From positions 248,001-312,000 of the forward strand of contig CAWGPF010000004.1 in NCBI GenBank assembly GCA_963824395.1: a DNA stretch of 64,000 bases, given 5' to 3'. This document shows positions 1 to 8,327 of the stretch, in pieces. The stretch comes from 13-2-20CM-66-19 sp963824395 (GTDB taxonomy: Bacteria > Pseudomonadota > Gammaproteobacteria > Steroidobacterales > Steroidobacteraceae). Each line of letters starts with the position of its first letter. The first letter of the stretch is position 1. Made by a program: the position numbers and the translations under genes. Under the pieces are notes generated by a model. It was not told where the DNA came from. It did not search any database and worked only from the letters and a program-made list of their open reading frames with translations.

Positions 1-507
1 CACCTGGATACTGCACAGGACGTCGGTGGTGAGACGCTCAATCACTGCTGTCCTATTGCACGCGCGGTCGATGCCGGGTTTCGCCCCGAGAACATCGTCA
101 CCATTGGCCCCAACGGGTGGATGAATCCGCGGTCGGAACTGAAGTACGTGCGCGATCGGGGCATCACGCTAATCACCTTGGAAGAAGTCTGGGAGCGGGG
201 GGCGGAAGCGATTGGCAAGCGCGCGGCCGAGGTGGCCTCCAAGGGTACCGATGCGGTCTATCTCACCATCGACATCGATGTGATGGACGCGGCCTGCGCG
301 CCGGGGACCGGTGTACCCACCCCTGGGGGCATGACGCCCCGTGAAATCATTGGCATTCTCGGATGTTTCAAAGCAGTTCCGCTAAAGATGATAGATATCG
401 CGGAAATCTCCCCGCCTTGGGATCCTTCGGGCATTACCGCGAGACTCGGGATGCGAATTCTCCTCGAGGCACTCTCTAACGTGGCCACCTGCCGGCAACG
501 CGCCTGA
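1..507 (+). CDS. Ureohydrolase (agmatinase/arginase family), 5' partial
   Basis: The reading frame is open from base 1 to a TGA at 505-507, so the N-terminus lies outside the window. Two arginase-fold metal motifs are visible: an H-x-D element at the very start (HLDT) and the second Mn site with the PGT loop (IDIDVMDAACAPGTG, then PTPGG) at about residues 90-110. The family hydrolyses guanidino groups to urea plus an amine (agmatine, guanidinobutyrate, arginine); the substrate cannot be read here. The APC permease starts 2 nt after the stop, so the two are probably cotranscribed and the permease may import the substrate. The family is firm; the specific enzyme name is not. Confidence 0.85.
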   Translation, partial: HLDTAQDVGGETLNHCCPIARAVDAGFRPENIVTIGPNGWMNPRSELKYVRDRGITLITLEEVWERGAEAIGKRAAEVASKGTDAVYLTIDIDVMDAACAPGTGVPTPGGMTPREIIGILGCFKAVPLKMIDIAEISPPWDPSGITARLGMRILLEALSNVATCRQRA

Positions 508-509
508 CA

Positions 510-1955
510 GTGACCGAAGGTACTTCAGGTCAAAGCGCACCCGCGGCCGCAGAGCCGGTACTGCTTCGGGAGTTCACGCTCAGCTCGGCGTTTTCGTTAG
601 CGTTCGCCTTCATCTCCCCGATCGTCGGGGTCTATTCGATCTTCGCGTTGGGGATGTCGGCAGCCGGGCCCGGCTTCTGGTTCGGTTTTCCGTTAGTACT
701 CGCGGCGCAGATGCTCGTCGCGCTGGTGTTCGGAATGCTTGCCTCACGCTTCCCGCTGGAGGGCAGCATCTACCAGTGGTCAAGGCAGCTGATCGGGCCG
801 CGCTATGCCTGGTTCGCAGGATGGACCTATGCATGGACGCTGCCTATTGGTATGGCAACCGTTGCCTTGGGTGGGGCACAGTTCATGGCCGAACTGCTCG
901 GCCTTGATGCGAACGGCAAGCTCGTCAGTGGCACGCTGTCGCTCGGGCTTCTGGCGGCCGCCACTTGGGGTAACACTCATGGCCGACACATTCTCAAGGC
1001 GATTGTAGGCCTGTGCATCTTGGCGGAGATCGTGGGCTCGATTGGCGTCGGGATTCTGCTCCTGACATTCCACCGCGTTCATTCTCCGGCGATTCTCTTG
1101 AACAGCGACAATTACTTCGCCGCCGGCCGCTTTGCTAGTCACCTATTCGACACCAAGTTTGCAGTATCCATCGCGCTCGCGGGCTGGGCCTTCCTGGGCT
1201 TCGAGAGTGCCGGGTCGATCGCCGAAGAGGTGCGCGATCCGGAGCGTGTCATCCCTCGCGCCATGATTCTGTCACTGATGAGCGTCGCGCTCGTGGTGGC
1301 ATTTGCTGCGTTTGCCCTGATTCTCGCTATTCCGGACCCGACACACATCTCACCCGACTCCGACCCGGTCGCCGACACGCTGGGGTTAGCCTTCGGCAAG
1401 TTGGGGGCGAAGGTTATGCTCGCCGTGTTTATCGTGGGCTTCTTCGCTTGCATCGTCAGCATGCAGGCCTCCGTGTCCCGGGTGCTATGGGCCTTTGCGC
1501 GCGACGACGAGTTGCCAATGTCGGGGTGGCTCAAGCGCCTAGCCGGCAGGGATCGCATGCCAGTGAACGCGATCCTCCTCGCAGGCGTCGTCGCCGCAGG
1601 AATGTATCTGACAAGCTTTACGAAAATTTACGCGACCTTGGTGGCGTTTACGACGGTAGGCTTTTATATCTCGTTTGCCTTTCCGGTTTTTGCCGCCGCG
1701 CTGTGCGTTTTCAGGAGGACGTGGCGGCCGGGAATCTTTGATCTGGGCTACCTGAGCACCCCCGTCATCCTGGGGGCCTCACTCTGGGTGGCTTTTGAAA
1801 TTCTGAACATCGCGTGGCCGCGCAGCCTGGAAAGCGCATGGTATGAACGCTGGGCGGTTCCTTTGATGATTGTCATCATCGCTGCCTTGGGATTGTTGGT
1901 GCGCAGCCGCCTCAGTGCACGTTCTGCAAAATTGCCAGTCCGACAGCGACCATAG
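510..1955 (+). CDS. APC-superfamily amino acid/amine permease
   Basis: 481 residues with about 12 hydrophobic segments. The N-terminal part (LREFTLSSAFSLAFAFISP at about 20-38, a glycine-rich TM1-TM2 stretch, then GSIYQWSRQLIGPRYAWFAGW at about 85-105) is typical of the ACT branch of the APC superfamily (GABA, choline and amine permeases). It should be an inner-membrane, proton-coupled importer. The start is a GTG at 510, 2 nt after the ureohydrolase stop, which implies translational coupling. The pairing suggests uptake of a guanidino compound or polyamine. It converges on the TetR gene with a 37-bp gap. Substrate is inferred from context only. Confidence 0.88.
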   Translation: MTEGTSGQSAPAAAEPVLLREFTLSSAFSLAFAFISPIVGVYSIFALGMSAAGPGFWFGFPLVLAAQMLVALVFGMLASRFPLEGSIYQWSRQLIGPRYAWFAGWTYAWTLPIGMATVALGGAQFMAELLGLDANGKLVSGTLSLGLLAAATWGNTHGRHILKAIVGLCILAEIVGSIGVGILLLTFHRVHSPAILLNSDNYFAAGRFASHLFDTKFAVSIALAGWAFLGFESAGSIAEEVRDPERVIPRAMILSLMSVALVVAFAAFALILAIPDPTHISPDSDPVADTLGLAFGKLGAKVMLAVFIVGFFACIVSMQASVSRVLWAFARDDELPMSGWLKRLAGRDRMPVNAILLAGVVAAGMYLTSFTKIYATLVAFTTVGFYISFAFPVFAAALCVFRRTWRPGIFDLGYLSTPVILGASLWVAFEILNIAWPRSLESAWYERWAVPLMIVIIAALGLLVRSRLSARSAKLPVRQRP

Positions 1956-1992
1956 ACCACGCAGCGCAACGCAGGCGCTGCCAGTGCACAGC

Positions 1993-2586
1993 TCACCCGT
2001 GCTGCGGATGGCAGCCCAGGTAGCCCCAGATCTCGGCCCACTGCCTGCGCATGAAGCCCCGCATATTGGTCCAGGGGCGCGTGATTGAGACGAAACAGAT
2101 GCCGTCGAGATGTGCGGAGATGAAGACTGCCGCGACGCCGGGATTCATCCGCTTGAAGTCCCCCGCCTTGACGCCGTCCGCGACGCAGCGCCGCAGAATG
2201 CCGTGCTCCTTCTGATAAAGCTTGCGAACCTGGGCGTCGATCATAGAACAATGGCGTGTCGTGCTCTGATAGTGAATCAGAATCCGCGCCATCTGCCGCA
2301 GGGGCGCGAAGAACTGCGCATTCACTTTGAACCACTCATCGAGAGCGCGCTTCGGATCGGAAGTCCCAGCGATGCGCCGCTCATACAGCTCGAAGGCCTG
2401 CGTCATGGCGTGTTCAATCACGGCGGTGACCAGACGTTCCTTACTCTTGAAGTAATAGTACACGAGGGCGCTGTTCACGTTGGCCCGCACTGCGACCTGG
2501 CGGACCGTGACCGCCGAATACTCACTGGAAGAAAAGACCTGCAGCGCGACCTCAAGAATCTCTCGGCGACGCGCGGCCGGTGCCAT
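1993..2586 (-). CDS. TetR-family transcriptional regulator
   Basis: 197 residues. The N-terminal helix-turn-helix is clear (RREILEVALQVF at about 7-18, then VTVRQVAVRANVNSALVYYYFKSKERL at about 25-51, including the YYYF signature). The C-terminal ligand domain is long and includes a TetR_C-like region; the ligand is unknown. ATG start at 2586, followed immediately by MAPAARRRE. It lies between the permease (convergent) and the LuxR gene (same strand, 53 nt upstream). It probably represses part of the flanking nitrogen-catabolic island. Confidence 0.9.
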   Translation of the reverse strand: MAPAARRREILEVALQVFSSSEYSAVTVRQVAVRANVNSALVYYYFKSKERLVTAVIEHAMTQAFELYERRIAGTSDPKRALDEWFKVNAQFFAPLRQMARILIHYQSTTRHCSMIDAQVRKLYQKEHGILRRCVADGVKAGDFKRMNPGVAAVFISAHLDGICFVSITRPWTNMRGFMRRQWAEIWGYLGCHPQHG

Positions 2587-2639
2587 GCGCTTACGCGGCG
2601 GATATCGGCCCTGAGAACCCTTGTTTATGATCTTCTCTC

Positions 2640-3545
2640 TCAGACGGCGTGACGCGTGGCAAGGAATTCAGCAACCATGTGCACCAGGGCACGCTCTGAA
2701 CTCACCCGCAGCTTGCGGTAGAGGCGGCGTTTGTAGTTCTTGACGGTACCGAACGCCAGGTTCAGTTGTGCTGCTATTGCGCGGTTTGGCAGCCCTTCCA
2801 TGGTGAGGATCAAAACCTTGCGCTCCTGGGTGCTCAGATGATGTACGCCGTGAAATTCCTCAATCGCCTCGCACCGGCTAAGGTGGGTTGCGGCGGTCCG
2901 TCTCCCAGGGTACGAATCGGAGCGGGTGCCGAACTGCCCCGGCAGCGCTGAACGCTCGAGGTGGAGTCGATTGGCCTGCGTCAAGACCGGATAGATTGAT
3001 TCCGCGAGCCGGACGACACCAGGATCGAACCGTCCGGAATCCTGGTTGAAGCAGACCGCGACCGCCGCGCCGTCAGGGCTTGGCAGCATGATGGCGAGCT
3101 CGTCGAAGATGCCGGCATGCCTCAATAGCGCCGCACGATACCGCGACAGTCGCACGGCACCTTGGAGCGCTCGCAAGGTCATGACGCGGGGCGGCACGCC
3201 TTCCTGCACCGTTCGATACAACGGGTCATGCTCGTACAATGAATCCAGATAGATTTCGCTCGCCGATCGCGAGAACGAGCGGTTGAAGAGAAACACAGGT
3301 TTGGAGCTGCGGCGGTAGGAGAGCGCAAGATACCGACCACAGCCAAACAATGAGCACAGCTCCGCGGCGATTGCCGAGTAGAACTCAGGACGCCCTACCG
3401 CGGTGAGCATCTCCGTGATGCAGGAGAGAGCATGCTTGGCGTCCCGCACCGGAGTGGTGCGGAAGGGCCGCGTGGACGCACCAGCTCTGGGCGGGCCGGT
3501 GACCAGACTGTCGATGCGCGACCCGAGACTTGTTCTGCTTTGCAT
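2640..3545 (-). CDS. LuxR-family transcriptional regulator
   Basis: 301 residues. The C-terminal GerE/LuxR helix-turn-helix is unmistakable at about 238-298 (LSTQERKVLILTMEGLPNRA, AIAAQLNLAFGTVKNYKRRL, YRKLRVSSERALV). The N-terminal 200 residues form an effector domain without a receiver-type phosphoacceptor pattern that I can recognise; it is not an obvious acyl-homoserine-lactone domain. ATG at 3545 with AAGGA about 7 nt upstream. It is divergent from the glutamine-synthetase-like gene; a palindrome sits between them (3573-3590). A role as local activator is likely. Function beyond DNA binding is unknown. Confidence 0.88.
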   Translation of the reverse strand: MQSRTSLGSRIDSLVTGPPRAGASTRPFRTTPVRDAKHALSCITEMLTAVGRPEFYSAIAAELCSLFGCGRYLALSYRRSSKPVFLFNRSFSRSASEIYLDSLYEHDPLYRTVQEGVPPRVMTLRALQGAVRLSRYRAALLRHAGIFDELAIMLPSPDGAAVAVCFNQDSGRFDPGVVRLAESIYPVLTQANRLHLERSALPGQFGTRSDSYPGRRTAATHLSRCEAIEEFHGVHHLSTQERKVLILTMEGLPNRAIAAQLNLAFGTVKNYKRRLYRKLRVSSERALVHMVAEFLATRHAV

Positions 3546-3572
3546 CGGTACGTCCTTTTCGGCGGATCAGGA

Positions 3573-3590
3573 TAGTGCCCGTAGGCACTA
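3573..3590. promoter_or_regulatory. 18-bp palindrome, candidate LuxR-type operator
   Basis: TAGTGCC, four-base spacer CGTA, GGCACTA: perfect 7-bp arms. It lies 28 bp upstream of the luxR-type start codon and about 95 bp upstream of the ligase start, in the divergent intergenic region. Size and dyad symmetry fit a LuxR-type box. Binding is inferred. Confidence 0.45.
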
Positions 3591-3684
3591 CTGTAGCCCG
3601 TTGCACGGTCGGGAATCTACATGTCTACTATTAAGCATCGGGTTAATAACATCAACGCCGGGCGCAAAAGCGCCGGAGTGTCGT

Positions 3685-5028
3685 GTGGCGAGTATTGGCG
3701 ACCTGCAGGAGTCTCTTCAGCAACGCGGAGCGAAGTTCTTTATCGGCGCCTACGTCGATGGGCTTGGCGTACCGAAGTCGAAGATAGTTCCGCTCGGTTC
3801 TCTGGCGGCCGCCGTGGATGGATCGGAGCGCTATACGGTGGGGGCTCTCGAGGCCTGCGGGGAGCTGGGGCCGAACGAGGATGAGTGCGTCGGTTTCCCC
3901 GATATCGAGCGCATGGTGGTGTTGCCCTGGGACGCGCGCTATGTACTGGCACCGACCGATCTGAAGTTCCAGGGCAGTGCCTATTCCCATTGCTCTCGGA
4001 GCGTCCTCAAGCGCCAGGTGGCTGCGGCCGGCGCACTAGGGTTCACCTGCAACATGGGGGTGGAGCCGGAGGTCTACGTGCTTCGGCGCTGTGCGGAGCG
4101 AGGCTGGATTCCTTTCGTAGACGAGGACACGTGGAACCGGCCGACCCGCGGCTACGACGTTGACACGACGCTGCTGGCCGACCGATTTTTGCTGCCGATG
4201 GTCGAATACATTGATGCCTTGGGCTGGGGCACATACTCGTTCGACCATGAGGGCGGGCAGGGGCAGTACGAGTTCGACTTCGGCTACACCGACGTCCTAA
4301 GCATGGCGGACCGGATGCTGTTGTTTCGTCTTATGGCGAAGCATGTCGCGCGCTCACTGGGATGCATCGCCTCCTTCATGCCCAAGCCCTGGTCGGAGGC
4401 CTTTGGTTCAGGCGCACACCTGAATGTGAGCTTGGCTCAGAATGGTAGGAACGCATTCACGGAGGGCGCAGACGGCGAGGGATACAGCCGCATTGCCTAT
4501 CAATTCACCGCAGGCGTGTTGCGGCACCTGCGCGCCATCACCCTGGTCGGTTGCCCGACGGTGAACTCCTACAAGCGCTTAAATCCACGCGGCAAGATGA
4601 ACGAGATGTCGTGGGCGCCGGTGTACGCCGCGTACGGTCACAACAACCGCACGCTGGCGGCGCGTCTGCCGACGAATCGCTTCTGCTTGGAGGTGCGGCA
4701 CGTGGATAGCGCCACCAACTTCTACCTAAGCTCGGCCATGGTGCTGGCGGCCGGCCTGGTGGGGGTTCGCGAGCAGCTCGATCCCGGTGAAGCGTGCGAG
4801 GTCAATACTTACGAGTTCTCCGAAGCGGAGCTGAGTGCGCGGGGCGTGAAGCGTCTGCCGAGGACGCTGGGTGAGGCGATCGACGCGTTTGCGGATGACC
4901 CGTTCGCAATCGAAGTGATGGGTTCTGCGTTTCATGCCTCCTACGTCGCCTACAAGCGGCGCGAGTGGGAAGACTACTGCCTGACCGTGGACGAGTGGGA
5001 GCGGGAACGCTACCTGCATGTTTGGTAA
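3685..5028 (+). CDS. Glutamine synthetase type III-like / gamma-glutamylmethylamide synthetase-like ligase
   Basis: 447 residues from the GTG at 3685, which has GGAG at 3675-3678 with 6-nt spacing. The open frame extends upstream to 3403 but that part overlaps luxR and does not resemble the family. The N-terminus (GAKFFIGAYVDGLGVPKSKIVP) and later blocks (ERYTVGALE, LGPNEDECVGFPD, NMGVEPEVYVLRR, GSGAHLNVSL, KRLNPRGKMNEMSWAPVYAAYG, RLPTNRFCLEVRHVDSATN) match GlnT/GMAS-type enzymes. These ligate glutamate to an amine (ammonia, methylamine or alkylamine) using ATP; the E of VEPE and the H of GSGAHLN are the expected metal and substrate residues. The creatininase-family gene follows after 34 nt. 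Ligation of an amine released by the island's hydrolases is a reasonable inference. Confidence 0.85.
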   Translation: MASIGDLQESLQQRGAKFFIGAYVDGLGVPKSKIVPLGSLAAAVDGSERYTVGALEACGELGPNEDECVGFPDIERMVVLPWDARYVLAPTDLKFQGSAYSHCSRSVLKRQVAAAGALGFTCNMGVEPEVYVLRRCAERGWIPFVDEDTWNRPTRGYDVDTTLLADRFLLPMVEYIDALGWGTYSFDHEGGQGQYEFDFGYTDVLSMADRMLLFRLMAKHVARSLGCIASFMPKPWSEAFGSGAHLNVSLAQNGRNAFTEGADGEGYSRIAYQFTAGVLRHLRAITLVGCPTVNSYKRLNPRGKMNEMSWAPVYAAYGHNNRTLAARLPTNRFCLEVRHVDSATNFYLSSAMVLAAGLVGVREQLDPGEACEVNTYEFSEAELSARGVKRLPRTLGEAIDAFADDPFAIEVMGSAFHASYVAYKRREWEDYCLTVDEWERERYLHVW

Positions 5029-5062
5029 GCAGACAGTCGCATCGTGCCGGAGATCATGACCG

Positions 5063-5815
5063 ATGCCGCAATGGGAGCGTTGTACCAGCACCGAGCTCAC
5101 AGCTCTGATTGGCGGGGGCATGGATCTTGCCATCCTGCCTGTGGGCGCCACCGAGCAGCATGGGCCGCACCTCGCCACCGGCACCGATACGTTCTCCGCC
5201 GCATGGGTGGCGGAGCAGGTGGCCGGGCGTACTGGCGTCTTGGTGCTGCCGGCAATCGCCTACGGGTGCTCGCTGGGACACACGGATCATTGGGCGGGTA
5301 CGCTGTCGCTCGGGCCCTCCACCCTGACTGGCATGGTGCTCGACATCGCACGGTGGGCTGCCAGGTCGGGAATCCGCCGCCTGCTGATGTTCTCCGGCCA
5401 CGCGAGCAATGCCCCGTCACTTGGGAGCGCCGTACTCCAGCTGCGCTACGAGTTGCCTGCGGTCAGGTTCCGCCAGCTCGGCATATGGGAGATATCACCG
5501 CGCGTGACCGAGATCTACTGTCGCGACGGCCGCGAGGTGCACGCCAATCGCGCCGAGACGTCGCTTTTGCTGCATGCGGCGCCTGACATGGTGAGAAGAG
5601 AGCTGGCCTTCGACGTGCCGGACGTGACACATGGGCGGTTCTGGTCCTACGACATGCCGCGGACCACCGCTACCGGTGTCGTGGGGCGTCCGACGGAAGC
5701 CAGTCTCGAAGACGGGGTGGCGATGGCGGCCATCGTAGTAGACGAGTTCGAAGCGGTCATTCGCGCGGCAGTGACCGAGAGCTGGCCCGATGTGCCTGCC
5801 GGGCCACCCCGATGA
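5063..5815 (+). CDS. Creatininase-family metal-dependent amidohydrolase
   Basis: 250 residues, the usual family length. The metal-binding signature PVGATEQHGPHLATGTD (about 26-42) keeps the E, H and D ligands. A later block FSGHASNAPS (about 111-120) supplies the next His, and HANRAETSLLLH (about 158-169) matches the HAGExETS motif. The family hydrolyses cyclic or small amides such as creatinine and N-formyl or peptide-type substrates (also MftE); the exact substrate is not readable. It is immediately downstream of the amine-glutamate ligase and in the same direction, and so is likely cotranscribed. Confidence is high for family, low for substrate. Confidence 0.87.
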   Translation: MPQWERCTSTELTALIGGGMDLAILPVGATEQHGPHLATGTDTFSAAWVAEQVAGRTGVLVLPAIAYGCSLGHTDHWAGTLSLGPSTLTGMVLDIARWAARSGIRRLLMFSGHASNAPSLGSAVLQLRYELPAVRFRQLGIWEISPRVTEIYCRDGREVHANRAETSLLLHAAPDMVRRELAFDVPDVTHGRFWSYDMPRTTATGVVGRPTEASLEDGVAMAAIVVDEFEAVIRAAVTESWPDVPAGPPR

Positions 5816-5911
5816 ATTTGACCCGACGCATCGAAGCCGCGATGCGATCGGGTGTCGTGACAGCGAGTGCAAGCTTCCACAACAAGATTTAGCGGAACGG
5901 GAGAAAACTAG

Positions 5912-8281
5912 ATGCGAACCCAGCTGTGTGTCCTGCTTGGAGCCTGCGCACTCGTGTCGGGGGCCTCAGCCGCCCGGGCGGGTAGCGACGCTGTAGGTGA
6001 GGACGCGGGCGAGACACTGCCTGTCAGCAACGCCTCTGGCTCCCCGTCTACGACGGCTGAGAGCTCGCAGCTGCAGGAGGTGGTCGTATCAGCACAGCGT
6101 CGCAGTGAGCGCCTGCAGGACGTGCCGGTCAGCGTGAGCGCTTTTGATCAGAATGCGATCGCGAAGCTCGATATCAGCGACATCCGCGATATAACGCGGC
6201 TCACGCCCGGGCTGGACAGCACGGTATCGTTCGGCGGTCAGCCGGTAGTCTCGATCCGCGGCATCATCTGGAATGTCGGCGCGGCAACCACGGGCATCTA
6301 CATTGACGACACCCCCATTCAGGTGCGCTTCGTCGGGCAGGGGGAGACCGCGGGCAACGCATTTCCGGACCTGTTTGATATTGACCGCATCGAGGTGCTG
6401 CGCGGACCCCAGGGGACTCTTTTCGGCTCCGGGTCCGAGGGCGGAACGATCCGCTTCATCACACCGCAACCCAGCCTGACACAGTGGGAGGGTCACGCCC
6501 GGGCCGAAATGTCATTTCTACAGAATGGCGAGCCCGGGTCACAGTTCGGCATCGCCGGCGGCGGCCCGATCGTGGACGGCGAGCTTGGCTTTCGCGTCAG
6601 CGCCTACATCGAGCAGAGTGCCGGCTGGATCGACCGAGTGCCATACGGCGTGCCGGGGGGCCAGGTCGACAATAATGCGAACTCGGGAAATACCCAGACG
6701 CTGAATGCAGCGATGACCTGGGCGCCCACGCAGAATCTACGTATCACACCGTCACTGTACTACCAGCGGGAGTACCAGGCGGACATCGGTCAGTACTGGC
6801 CGATGCTTTCCGATCCGTCGGACAACAAATTCATCAATGGCTATATCGCGCCGCAGCCAATTCTGGATCGCTTTGTCCTGCCGGCGCTCAAGGTCAGCTG
6901 GGATCTTGGCGGCGTGTCGCTGTATTCGAACACGTCTTACATGGATCGGACCCGGGATATCACGCAGGACTACTCGTTCTACGTTACCGAGCTTCTGAGC
7001 GGGGGGATAGCGCCGCCGGTAGAGCCCGCTCCCACTTATATGAAGAACCCTCAGCAGCAGTTCACTCAGGAAATCCGCCTGCAATCGAACGACGAGGCGA
7101 GTCGTCTGCGCTGGGTCGTCGGCGGCTTCTTCCAGAGAATAGCCCAGCAGGCTGACCAGACCATCGTATCGCCGAATCTCGGGGTGCTCACCCAGGCTTT
7201 CTATGGAACGACGGTGGAAGGCGCGTTCGGTGTTCCGCTTTTGCCGGGGGGAGTCTCCTACGAGGGCTTCGATGAGACCGTCGACAAGCAGGAGGCCATA
7301 TTCGGCCAAGCAGACTTCAAGCTGACCTCGCACTGGACGCTGACGGGAGGGCTGCGCTACGCACACACGACGTTTGATCACTCCAACTATCAGGACGGCC
7401 CAATCAACGGCGGCACATCATCGGCCACCAACGGTAGCTCAGAGAACGACGTTCTACCTAAGGGCGGCCTGAGCTACAAGCCGAGTGAGGACCTCATGTT
7501 CTATGCCACCGTGGCGAAGGGATTTCGTCCGGGTGGCGGCAACACGCCGGTGCCGACATCGCTGTGTTCAGGGGATCTGAAGACGCTCGGCCTCACCGAC
7601 GCGCCCCCGACCTATGGGTCAGACCACGTCTGGAGCTACGAGCTCGGCTCGAAGGGGGATGCGCTGGCGCGCCGGCTGCAGTGGGAGGCCAGCGTGTTCT
7701 ACATTAAGTGGAGCGAGGTGCAGGGCTCCATATTGCTGCCCTCGTGCGGCTTCAATTTCATCGCAAACCTGGGCGAGGCGGTGAGCAAGGGGTTCGATCT
7801 CCAGCTTAACCTACTGCTAACCGACGACCTGGTACTGGGCGCGACGCTCGGCTATACCGATGCCAAGTACACCACAACCGTAGATGGCCCGAACTCTACG
7901 CCGATCGTCAGCGACGGAGACCGACTGCAAGCGGCACCATGGCACGGAACGCTGTCGCTGGATTACAACGTCTGGAAATCCCAGAGCGGCGCGGTCACGT
8001 ATGCCCATGTCGACGGGCAGTACACCAACGGCTACATGAGCGGTAACCCCGATAACGCGCTGTATGACCCGATCATGAATAAATTCCACAGCAACTTCTT
8101 CGCCATGACGCGTGTCGGATTCAAGCAGAAGGGCTGGGACGTCTCGCTGTTCGTCAAGAACCTGACCAATTCGCATTCGGATCTGTTCGATCAGCACTGG
8201 GTGCTGACAACGCCGCTCGTGACCTCGGGTACATATACTCCGAGAAGCATCGGGGTCACGGTAAACTACCAGCTCCAGTGA
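5912..8281 (+). CDS. TonB-dependent outer-membrane receptor
   Basis: 789 residues. A signal peptide (MRTQLCVLLGACALVSGASA, cut near 25) is followed by a TonB-box/plug region at about 50-180 (LQEVVVSAQRRSERLQDVPV, then the plug motif IEVLRGPQGTLFGSGSEGGTI). The rest is a beta-barrel with the C-terminal sequence ending in aromatic/hydrophobic VTVNYQLQ. It belongs to the catabolic receptor group common in sphingomonads and Steroidobacter-like bacteria. It should import a bulky or scarce substrate with energy from TonB/ExbBD. It is placed between the creatininase-family gene and the amidase, which suggests the imported compound is what those enzymes act on. Confidence 0.93.
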   Translation: MRTQLCVLLGACALVSGASAARAGSDAVGEDAGETLPVSNASGSPSTTAESSQLQEVVVSAQRRSERLQDVPVSVSAFDQNAIAKLDISDIRDITRLTPGLDSTVSFGGQPVVSIRGIIWNVGAATTGIYIDDTPIQVRFVGQGETAGNAFPDLFDIDRIEVLRGPQGTLFGSGSEGGTIRFITPQPSLTQWEGHARAEMSFLQNGEPGSQFGIAGGGPIVDGELGFRVSAYIEQSAGWIDRVPYGVPGGQVDNNANSGNTQTLNAAMTWAPTQNLRITPSLYYQREYQADIGQYWPMLSDPSDNKFINGYIAPQPILDRFVLPALKVSWDLGGVSLYSNTSYMDRTRDITQDYSFYVTELLSGGIAPPVEPAPTYMKNPQQQFTQEIRLQSNDEASRLRWVVGGFFQRIAQQADQTIVSPNLGVLTQAFYGTTVEGAFGVPLLPGGVSYEGFDETVDKQEAIFGQADFKLTSHWTLTGGLRYAHTTFDHSNYQDGPINGGTSSATNGSSENDVLPKGGLSYKPSEDLMFYATVAKGFRPGGGNTPVPTSLCSGDLKTLGLTDAPPTYGSDHVWSYELGSKGDALARRLQWEASVFYIKWSEVQGSILLPSCGFNFIANLGEAVSKGFDLQLNLLLTDDLVLGATLGYTDAKYTTTVDGPNSTPIVSDGDRLQAAPWHGTLSLDYNVWKSQSGAVTYAHVDGQYTNGYMSGNPDNALYDPIMNKFHSNFFAMTRVGFKQKGWDVSLFVKNLTNSHSDLFDQHWVLTTPLVTSGTYTPRSIGVTVNYQLQ

Positions 8282-8327
8282 AAACAGCATCAGATGTCCC
8301 GATCGAAGGACCTGTGAGTCCGGGCAA

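Noticed and set aside
3403..3684. 94-residue N-terminal extension of the glutamine-synthetase-like protein
   Set aside because: Overlaps luxR and lacks resemblance to the family; a GTG with GGAG at 3685 fits exactly.
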